DNA of 64,000 nucleotides from Corynebacterium yudongzhengii (GTDB lineage Bacteria > Actinomycetota > Actinomycetes > Mycobacteriales > Mycobacteriaceae), in contig NZ_CP026947.1 in the NCBI RefSeq assembly GCF_003065405.1, forward strand, positions 2,170,001-2,234,000, given 5' to 3'. Position 1 is the stretch's first letter; every line of letters begins with the position of its first letter. Position numbers and translations under genes: made by a program. The notes beneath the pieces are model-generated. The model searched no databases, had not been told where the DNA came from, and saw only the letters and a list, made by a program, of their open reading frames with translations. This document shows positions 58,097 to 64,000 of this stretch, piece by piece.

Positions 58097-59317
58097 CTAC
58101 CGCGTCCGGATCTCCACCATGCTGGCGGCGTCGCGCGCGGCCCGCCGGGCTCCGTCGACGGTCTCGCTGGTAGTGAGCACCACCCCCATCGCGCGCCCGG
58201 GGTAGGCGGTGGGTTTGCCGAAGAGGCGGACGTCTGTCTCCGCGACCGAGAGCGCCTTGTTGATCCCGGAGTAGGAGACGTTGCGAGAGGACTCTTCGGC
58301 GAGCAGGAACGCGGAGGCGCCGGGGCTTGTGAGGGTGACGTCGATAGGCAGGCCCAGGATGGCGCGGGCGTGCAGGTCGAACTGTGAGAACCGTTGCGTG
58401 CCGAGGGTGACCATGCCGGTGTCGTGTGGGCGTGGGGAGACGGACGAGAAGTAGACTTCGTCACCCGCGATGAACAGCTCGACACCGAACACACCCTGTC
58501 CGCCCAGCGCGTTGGTGATGCGCGCGGCGACGGAGCGGGCGTTGTCCATCGCGTCCTCGGTGATCTCGATGGGCTGCCAGGACTCAATCAGCGCGCCCTG
58601 GTGGTGGCGGTGGCCGATCGGTTCGCTGAACCAGGTCGCCAGCTCACCGGTGGCGGGGTCGATGGAGCGCACGGCGAGGATGGTGATCTCGGCGTCGAAG
58701 TCGACGAAGCGCTCGACGACGATCGCGTCTTCACCCCGGTCGGTCGGGCGGTAGACCTGCCCCCAGGCGCGTTCGACATCCTCGGGCGATTCGACCAAGA
58801 CGTGGCGCATGCTCGACGTGTACACGGCCGGCTTGACCACACAGGGATAGCCCAGCTCCTCACACGCCTCCCGGAACTCTTCCAGGGTGGTGGCGAAGGC
58901 ATAGGCGGTCGTCGGCAAGCCAAGTCCGTCGCAGGCGACCGAGCGGATCCCTTCGCGACGAGCCGTCAGCGCGCAGGCGCGGATGCAGGGCACGACGTGC
59001 ACGCCGGTGGACTCTTCGATCTCGATGAGCGCGTCGACGGCGACCGATTCGATCTCGGGGACGATGAAGTCGGGCCTAATGCGGCGGATCAGGGAGCGGA
59101 CCTGGTCGGTGTCGGAGATGTCGGCGACGTACTGATACTGGGCTACCTGGTGGGCGGGCGCGTCCGCATAACGGTCTACGGCATGGACCTCGAGGCCGAG
59201 GCGCTGGAAGGACAGGGTTAATTCGCGGCCGAGCTCACCCGAGCCGAGCAGCAACACGGTCGTGGCGTTGCCCGACATAGGCGTGCCGATGGATTCGATC
59301 GGGGGATGTGGGTACAT
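58097..59317 (-). CDS. purT: formate-dependent phosphoribosylglycinamide formyltransferase
   Basis: PurT makes formyl-GAR from GAR, formate and ATP, replacing folate-dependent PurN. The 406-residue ATP-grasp protein has VLLLGSGELGRELTLSFQRLG, PEIESVAVDALIEIE, the grasp-fold segment GYPCVVKPAVYTSSMRHVLV and VELFIAGDEVYFSSVSPRPHDTGMVTL. The last has Ser instead of the usual Glu in the VSPRPHD-type metal site (common: NEVSPRPHDTG). Two starts are possible, 59317 and 59278 (MSGNATTV); neither has a clear ribosome site. purA lies 14 bp upstream. Confidence 0.93.
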   Translation of the reverse strand: MYPHPPIESIGTPMSGNATTVLLLGSGELGRELTLSFQRLGLEVHAVDRYADAPAHQVAQYQYVADISDTDQVRSLIRRIRPDFIVPEIESVAVDALIEIEESTGVHVVPCIRACALTARREGIRSVACDGLGLPTTAYAFATTLEEFREACEELGYPCVVKPAVYTSSMRHVLVESPEDVERAWGQVYRPTDRGEDAIVVERFVDFDAEITILAVRSIDPATGELATWFSEPIGHRHHQGALIESWQPIEITEDAMDNARSVAARITNALGGQGVFGVELFIAGDEVYFSSVSPRPHDTGMVTLGTQRFSQFDLHARAILGLPIDVTLTSPGASAFLLAEESSRNVSYSGINKALSVAETDVRLFGKPTAYPGRAMGVVLTTSETVDGARRAARDAASMVEIRTR

Positions 59318-59331
59318 GGTGACAGTCCAGT

Positions 59332-60624
59332 TTAGGACGCGAGGACGTCGTGGCGCACGATGGTCTGGTCGCGGCCCGGGCCGACACCGATATACGAGAT
59401 CCGGCAGCCGGAGAGCTCTTCGAGGCGCAGCACGTAGTCGCGGGCCTTCTCGGGCAGCTCGTCGAAGGTGGTGCAGCCGGTGATGTCCTCGTCCCAGGCG
59501 GGCATGGTCTCGAAGATGGGCTCCGCGTGGTGGAACTGGGTCTGGCTGGTGGGCATCTCGTCGAAACGCTCGCCGTCGACGTCGTAGGCCACGCAGATCG
59601 GGATCTCGCCGATGCCGGTGAGCACGTCCAGCTTGGTGAGGAAATAGTCAGTAAAACCGTTGACCCGGCTGGCGTAGCGGGCGATCACCGAGTCGTACCA
59701 GCCGCAGCGGCGCTTGCGGCCGGTGTTGACGCCGACCTCGCCGCCGACGTTTTGGAGGTGCTCGCCCCATTTGTCGAAAAGCTCGGTCGGGAACGGACCA
59801 GCACCCACGCGCGTGGTGTACGCCTTGATGATGCCCAGGCAGCTGGTGATCTTCGTCGGCCCGATACCGGAGCCGACGCACGCGCCCCCGGCCGAAGGGT
59901 TCGAGGAGGTCACGAACGGGTAGGTGCCGTGGTCGACGTCCAGCATCGTCGCCTGGCCGCCCTCCATGAGCACGTGCTTGCCTTCGTCGAGAGCCGTGTT
60001 GAGCAGGTACTCGCTGTCGACGACGAGCGGCTCGAGGCGCTCGCGGAAGCTCAAGAAGTACTCGACGACCTCCTCGACCTCGATGGCCTTGCGGTTGTAC
60101 ATCTTCACCAGCATCTGGTTTTTGACGTCGAGCGCCGAAGAGATCTTCTGGCGCAGGATCGACTCGTCGAAAACATCCTGCACGCGCAGGCCGATGCGGG
60201 CGACCTTGTCCGCGTACGTCGGACCAATGCCGCGGCCGGTGGTGCCGATGGCGCGCTTGCCCAGGAACCGCTCGTGCACGCGGTCGAGCACCTGGTGATA
60301 GGGCGCGACGAGGTGCGCGTTCGCGGAGACCTTGAGGCGCTCGGAGGCGTTCGCGCCGCGGGCCTCGAGGCCGTCGATCTCCTCGAACAGCGCCTCTAAG
60401 TTGATGACCACGCCGTTGCCCAACACCGGCGTCGCGTTTTCCGAGAGGATGCCGGCCGGCAGCAGCTTCAGCTCGTATTTCTCCCCACCGACGACGACGG
60501 TGTGCCCGGCGTTGTTACCGCCGTTGGGCTTGACGACGTAATCCACCCGCCCGCCAAGGATGTCCGTGGCCTTGCCCTTGCCTTCGTCGCCCCACTGGGC
60601 ACCGACGATCACGATTGCAGCCAT
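59332..60624 (-). CDS. purA: adenylosuccinate synthetase
   Basis: Joins IMP and aspartate with GTP on the way to AMP. The 430-residue enzyme opens [20 protein letters not shown] (the GDEGKGK phosphate loop) and contains [37 protein letters not shown] and the C-terminal DQTIVRHDV. All catalytic residues visible in family alignments are kept. It is upstream of purT with a 14-bp gap, giving a two-gene purine operon, and divergent from the next unknown gene. Confidence 0.97.
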   Translation of the reverse strand: MAAIVIVGAQWGDEGKGKATDILGGRVDYVVKPNGGNNAGHTVVVGGEKYELKLLPAGILSENATPVLGNGVVINLEALFEEIDGLEARGANASERLKVSANAHLVAPYHQVLDRVHERFLGKRAIGTTGRGIGPTYADKVARIGLRVQDVFDESILRQKISSALDVKNQMLVKMYNRKAIEVEEVVEYFLSFRERLEPLVVDSEYLLNTALDEGKHVLMEGGQATMLDVDHGTYPFVTSSNPSAGGACVGSGIGPTKITSCLGIIKAYTTRVGAGPFPTELFDKWGEHLQNVGGEVGVNTGRKRRCGWYDSVIARYASRVNGFTDYFLTKLDVLTGIGEIPICVAYDVDGERFDEMPTSQTQFHHAEPIFETMPAWDEDITGCTTFDELPEKARDYVLRLEELSGCRISYIGVGPGRDQTIVRHDVLAS

Positions 60625-60772
60625 GTGTCACTTCCCGAATAATTCTCCGAGGCTTGGGCGCCTGTCGCCGGCCCCTGCTAACCGCCCACTCATCCTAGTG
60701 GCCGCAGGCTTCGACCGAAATTCTCGACGCCTGGTTCCCACCCGCCCCCACTCCCCCGGTACGTTAAAACCT

Positions 60773-61759
60773 ATGCGTATCGCCTACCTGGCCTGCGGTT
60801 CCGCGGCCCACCTGCCCGCGCGCGCCGATCTGGACGCGCTCGCCGCGCCCACGGCCACGGTCACGATCCACCAGCTCGACGCCCGCCCTCACCGCAAGGA
60901 ACTGCGGTTTCTCGACGAGCTCGCCCACGAGGTCCTCCCCCACGATCCCACGCCGTCGCTCGACGAGATCGCGCAGCGCCCGGACGTCTCCCACCTCGGG
61001 GAGCCGGGACCGCCGCCGCAGTCGCCCGAGGAGGAGCTGCGGGTGGTCGTCGCAGGTGACGACGCCGCACTCAGCGCCGTACTCACCCGCATGATGCGCG
61101 GCGATTACCTCTGGGCGCCGGTCGGCTACGTGCCCACTGACCCCACGTCGGCGGCGGCGACGAACTGGTCGCTGCCGAGCGCCCGGCCCGGCCAGCTGGC
61201 CTTGGCGCTGCGCGGGCGCCCGCAGCCGGTGCCGGTGATCCGCAACGACCAAGGTGTGGTGGTCGCAGGCGTAGCGACGGTCACGCACTCCGACGGCGGC
61301 GCCTTCGAAGGAGAGATCATCGTCGACGACACCACCCTCGTCCAGCAGCAGATCCGGCCCGCCAACGTGCGCTTCTTCAGCCAGTTCGGGGCTCGTTTGG
61401 TGCCAACGATCGGCGCCCCCGGCATCGCCGCCCTACGCATCATGACGCCGCCCGCGGGTTCCGGTTCTGGTTCCTCGCGCCGAGGCTTGCGCGCGCGGCT
61501 GAGCGACCGGGTCGTCGACAGCATCGGACCGCAGCAGGCACAGAGCTTTTATGAGACCCCGGCGCTGCGATGGTTGGTCTCCGCGGCTGAGGCGCCGACC
61601 GGCGGGGTCGATCCGCGCACAACGACCTACGGGCGCGCACTCCAGGCGGGCGGCAACCGGATGCTCGTGACGGTCGACGGGGTGGAGGCTAAGCGGCCGG
61701 TGGATCGGGTGACGTTTTATCGACACCTGCGCGACCTACAAATCGCCCGCCCCGCCTAA
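60773..61759 (+). CDS. conserved hypothetical protein, function not recognised
   Basis: A 328-residue soluble protein with no signal peptide or membrane helix. It begins RIAYLACGSAAHLPARADLDAL; a lipid-kinase-like or glycosyltransferase-like Rossmann start is possible but not demonstrable. Other notable segments are RMMRGDYLWAPVGYVPTDP, a beta-rich VPVIRNDQGVVVAGVATVTHSDGG, and IRPANVRFFSQFGARLVPTIGAPG. I assign no function. The long open frame upstream (from 60560) is the reverse of purA. The ATG at 60773 follows ACGTTAAAACCT with no ribosome site, so translation may be leaderless. It is divergent from purA. Confidence 0.7.
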   Translation: MRIAYLACGSAAHLPARADLDALAAPTATVTIHQLDARPHRKELRFLDELAHEVLPHDPTPSLDEIAQRPDVSHLGEPGPPPQSPEEELRVVVAGDDAALSAVLTRMMRGDYLWAPVGYVPTDPTSAAATNWSLPSARPGQLALALRGRPQPVPVIRNDQGVVVAGVATVTHSDGGAFEGEIIVDDTTLVQQQIRPANVRFFSQFGARLVPTIGAPGIAALRIMTPPAGSGSGSSRRGLRARLSDRVVDSIGPQQAQSFYETPALRWLVSAAEAPTGGVDPRTTTYGRALQAGGNRMLVTVDGVEAKRPVDRVTFYRHLRDLQIARPA

Positions 61760-62121
61760 TGTGAGATAGCTAACACTTTACGGGATCGTTATAGGCCGGC
61801 AATATGCCCGAAAGGTTGCGTTCATGTTGGCCTTAAACGCGCGGTCGTTTTATGCGCTTGGACTTATCGATCGGGTCACCTGAAGTGCAGCGCAAAGGGC
61901 ATTTTTCGACGATTTAAGATTTCACCGCGCACTTATACCTGTAGCTTTCGATCGGCGCCACCCAGTTCACCACCGCCGCGGAGACAGACACGTTCGGTCA
62001 ATGCAGCAGTTGCGAAACATCCCTAGGATGGACGGTGTCGCTCGCTCCGATAGCGGGGCGGCCCACAAAAAGAACCATCTGGGAATTCTCCAGACAAACT
62101 TCAACGGAAAGGACAATTCCA
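61760..62121 (+). promoter_or_regulatory. upstream region of the PRC-barrel/DUF2382 gene
   Basis: 362 bp without a gene. It holds a ribosome site AAAGGA (62107-62112) spaced for the ATG at 62122. There are moderately AT-rich stretches at 61830-61950 in which a promoter is likely, but I cannot assign -35/-10 boxes. A long untranslated leader is possible. No known riboswitch pattern was seen. Confidence 0.5.
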
Positions 62122-63054
62122 ATGGCCAACAACCGTCAGATCCGCGAACTGCTGGACGCTACCGCTTACGACGTCGACGGCGAGAAGCTCGGCAGCGTCA
62201 ACGAAGTCTTCATCAACGACATTTCCGGCCAGCCGGACTTCATCGAGGTCAACCACGGCCTGTTCGGCATGAGCTCCTCGCTGGTCCCGCTGCGTGGCCA
62301 CTCCTTCGAGGGCGACGAGCTGCGCCTGGCTTTCCAGAAGGACCGCATCAAGGACGCCCCGAACGTCGACGGTGACGCTCACCTGTCCAACGAGGACCAG
62401 GAGAGCCTGTACCGCCACTACGGCCTGGAGAACTCCGAGAACCGCACGAACTACGAGGCGGATCGTCGTGAAGCCAACGCCGAGGGCAGCAACAACCGCG
62501 CCGCTGGCGCAGGTGTCGCCGGTGCCGGTGCGGGCGTTGCCGGTGGCGCCGCTGCCGACGCCAACCGCGAGCACGACCTGACCCACGGCGAGCACGCCGC
62601 TGAGGACAAGGTCGCCGCCGAGAAGGCCGCTGCTGAGAAAACCGAGACCGAGCCGGCCGCTGGGAACACCACCAACGAGGGCGAGATGATCCGCTCCGAG
62701 GAGCGCCTGAAGGTCGACAAGGAGAAGCAGGACGCTGGCGAGGTCCGCCTGCGCAAGTACACCGTGCACGACACCGAGACCGTCGAGGTCCCGGTCGAGC
62801 GCGAAGAGGTCTCCGTCGAGCGCACCCCGATCTCCGAGGAAGAAGCCAAGAACATCACCAACCAGAAGGTTGGCGACAACGACGAGGCTTCCGTCACCCT
62901 GCACGGGGAGCGCGTGAACGTCTCCAAGGAGTCCGTCCCGGTCGAGAAGGTCAACCTGAACAAGGAGACCATCCAGGACACCGAGACTGTCACCGAGGAC
63001 GTCGCCAAGGAGCGCATCGAGTCCGAGGGCACCGACAACCTCGACAAGAAGTAA
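62122..63054 (+). CDS. PRC-barrel and DUF2382 domain protein, probable stress protein
   Basis: A 310-residue, highly charged soluble protein. Residues 1-110 form a PRC-barrel-type domain (LLDATAYDVDGEKLGSVNEVFIND); a low-complexity Ala/Gly stretch follows at about 128-150, then acidic Glu/Ala/Thr repeats, and a DUF2382 domain from about 195 (SEERLKVDKEKQDAGEVRLRK through the VPVEREEVSVERTPI and VSKESVPVEKVNL strands). DUF2382 proteins are linked with stress responses in other bacteria. The start ATG at 62122 has AAAGGA 9 bp upstream. A strong terminator follows, so the gene is monocistronic. Confidence 0.88.
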   Translation: MANNRQIRELLDATAYDVDGEKLGSVNEVFINDISGQPDFIEVNHGLFGMSSSLVPLRGHSFEGDELRLAFQKDRIKDAPNVDGDAHLSNEDQESLYRHYGLENSENRTNYEADRREANAEGSNNRAAGAGVAGAGAGVAGGAAADANREHDLTHGEHAAEDKVAAEKAAAEKTETEPAAGNTTNEGEMIRSEERLKVDKEKQDAGEVRLRKYTVHDTETVEVPVEREEVSVERTPISEEEAKNITNQKVGDNDEASVTLHGERVNVSKESVPVEKVNLNKETIQDTETVTEDVAKERIESEGTDNLDKK

Positions 63055-63103
63055 GCTCTTTAAGCTCTCCGGCTTAAGGTCGGCTTACGGTCATAGCGAA
63101 GGG

Positions 63104-63132
63104 CCCCTCACCGCTTGTGGTGAGGGGTTTTT
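63104..63132 (+). terminator. intrinsic terminator of the DUF2382 gene
   Basis: CCCCTCACC (63104-63112), loop GCTTGT, GGTGAGGGG (63119-63127) and TTTTT. A perfect 9-bp GC-rich stem directly followed by a T-run, 50 bp after the stop codon. Confidence 0.95.
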
Positions 63133-63194
63133 CCGTGTTTTGGTGGGGTTTTGGCTGTGTGCGTGGTTGCGTTCGCGGTTGTGTTCGTGGTGGG

Positions 63195-63304
63195 CGCATG
63201 GTGCGTTTGCGCTGGTCGAAAGCAGCCGGTCGAAACGAGCACTGGTTTCGACCGCGCGGGACTCCTTTAGGGACACCTCCTTCCGACCAGCGCAAGCGCA
63301 ACAT
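63195..63304. repeat. GGTCGAA element
   Basis: Left tip GCATGGTGCGTTTGCGCTGG, then two GGTCGAAA boxes close together (GGTCGAAAGCAGCC and GGTCGAAACGAGCAC), central TTTCGACCGCGCGGG, ACTCCTTTAGGG, and right tip CCGACCAGCGCAAGCGCAAC followed by ATG. The double left box is a variant shared only with the copy at 63421. Confidence 0.86.
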
Positions 63305-63420
63305 GCGTGCGGGTTGGCCGGGGAGACGAACGGGAGGCATGCCACCACACCGGAACCACCACAATCCACGCTCACGCCCCATCCACCCCACCAGTACCTT
63401 AACGGCGTTTAACCACGCCT

Positions 63421-63515
63421 CCCGGTCGAAAACAACCGGTCGAAACGAGCACTGGTTTCGACTTCGCGGGACTCGTTTAGGAGCACCTGATTTCGACCAG
63501 CGCAGGCGCAACATG
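63421..63515. repeat. GGTCGAA element
   Basis: CCGGTCGAAAACAACC and GGTCGAAACGAGCACTGG, central TTTCGACTTCGCGGG, ACTCGTTTAGGAG and right tip TTTCGACCAGCGCAGGCGCA with ACATG. It is in the same orientation as the copy at 63195, and both lie between the DUF2382 gene and the convergent Lrp-type gene. Confidence 0.86.
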
Positions 63516-63562
63516 CACACAGCTCAGCCACACAGACGCCCCACAAGCCGAAACACCACCCC

Positions 63563-64000
63563 TCAGCCACGCAGCCCAGAGATCGACTGCCCGTAGTCCT
63601 CTTTCACGGTGTGCAGGTGGAACCAGGTGGTCATGCGATTAACGGCGTCGAGGCGGCGCAGCCGGGCGAAAAGCTCGCGCGGGGAGGTCCCGACGACCGT
63701 CGCGATAAGATCGTAGCCACCCAGCGTCCGAGCAGTGAATTCGACTTCCGGCCTCTCCGCCAGCACGTCCAGCACGGCGGCCTCATCGCCGCCGAGGTTC
63801 AGCCCGACGCCCACCTTCACCCGGGTCGAGTCGCTGTCCTGGCGAATCACCGCGCCGATTTTCAGGATGCGTTCTTCCAGCATTTGGTGCACCCGGGCGC
63901 GAACGGCGGTCTGGGAGAGGCGAACCTTCTCGGCCAGATCCCGGTAGCTGGCGCGGCCATCACGGCGCAGGTGCTCGATGAGCGCGGCATCAATGCTATC
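63563..64000 (-). CDS. Lrp/AsnC family transcriptional regulator (N-terminus beyond window)
   Basis: At least 145 residues, open through the right edge. The visible start DSIDAALIEHLRRDGRASYRDLAEKVRLSQTAVRARVHQM is the Lrp winged helix-turn-helix, only a few residues short of the true N-terminus. ILKIGAVIR then leads into the RAM ligand domain (VGVGLNLGGDE, PEVEFTARTLGGYDLIATVVG, RMTTWFHLHTVKED). Such regulators bind amino acids and act locally or globally. The operon lies outside the window, so no target can be proposed. Confidence 0.92.
   Translation of the reverse strand, partial: DSIDAALIEHLRRDGRASYRDLAEKVRLSQTAVRARVHQMLEERILKIGAVIRQDSDSTRVKVGVGLNLGGDEAAVLDVLAERPEVEFTARTLGGYDLIATVVGTSPRELFARLRRLDAVNRMTTWFHLHTVKEDYGQSISGLRG

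Overview
The window is GC-rich actinobacterial chromosome, almost certainly from Corynebacterium or a very close relative. The markers are adjacent porH and porA genes for mini-porins of the mycolic-acid outer membrane beside a groES-less groEL, the glnX-glnH-pknG operon next to ackA-pta and fprA, and a CG3035-type N-acetylglutamate synthase after def. Gene order in several blocks matches what I remember of C. glutamicum; that comparison is recall, not a search. No tRNA, rRNA, CRISPR array or prophage was seen.

Layout. 1-8488 (minus): dacB, tilS, hpt, ftsH and the folate genes folE-folP-folB-folK, followed by two membrane-protein genes. 9219-15439 (plus): ppa, a rhodanese, a MarR regulator, a very large PosA/Pls-type adenylation protein and a TSUP permease, convergent with ppk2. 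16353-17399 has no convincing gene but three perfect palindromes. 17400-19873 (minus): porA, porH, groEL with a CIRCE operator upstream. 20103-29031 (plus): M20 peptidase, a leader-peptide locus with a LeuA-regulatory-domain protein, then the six-gene Mrp/Mnh Na+/H+ antiporter operon behind a long structured leader. 29248-31990 (minus): hydrolase, glutamate-cysteine ligase-like enzyme, LytR_C protein, DUF3263 protein. 32007-33596 (plus): def and the N-acetylglutamate synthase. 34379-36417 (minus): a beta-lactamase-fold protein and an SDR. 36507-40721 (plus): TPP riboswitch-thiC, xthA, cls. 41377-46376 (minus): ABC transporter plus an MFS gene cut by an IS256-family element, and a Nudix hydrolase. 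46451-51496 (plus): glnX-glnH-pknG. 52111-53040: an AbiEi/DUF559-type gene between two 357-bp inverted repeats. 53493-63054: pta-ackA, fprA, purT, purA, an unknown conserved gene and a PRC-barrel/DUF2382 stress-type protein. The window ends in an Lrp/AsnC regulator.

The most unusual content is intergenic. About sixteen copies of a roughly 100-bp palindromic element built from GGTCGAA boxes lie mostly between convergent genes. One cluster occurs as inverted duplicates around the DUF559 gene, inserted between pknG and ackA, and could make that gene invertible. A second, 106-bp palindromic element occurs twice inside larger homologous intergenic blocks; comparing those blocks shows one GGTCGAA element present in one block and missing from the other. 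Candidate cis-regulatory RNAs precede the LeuA-domain gene and the Mrp operon.
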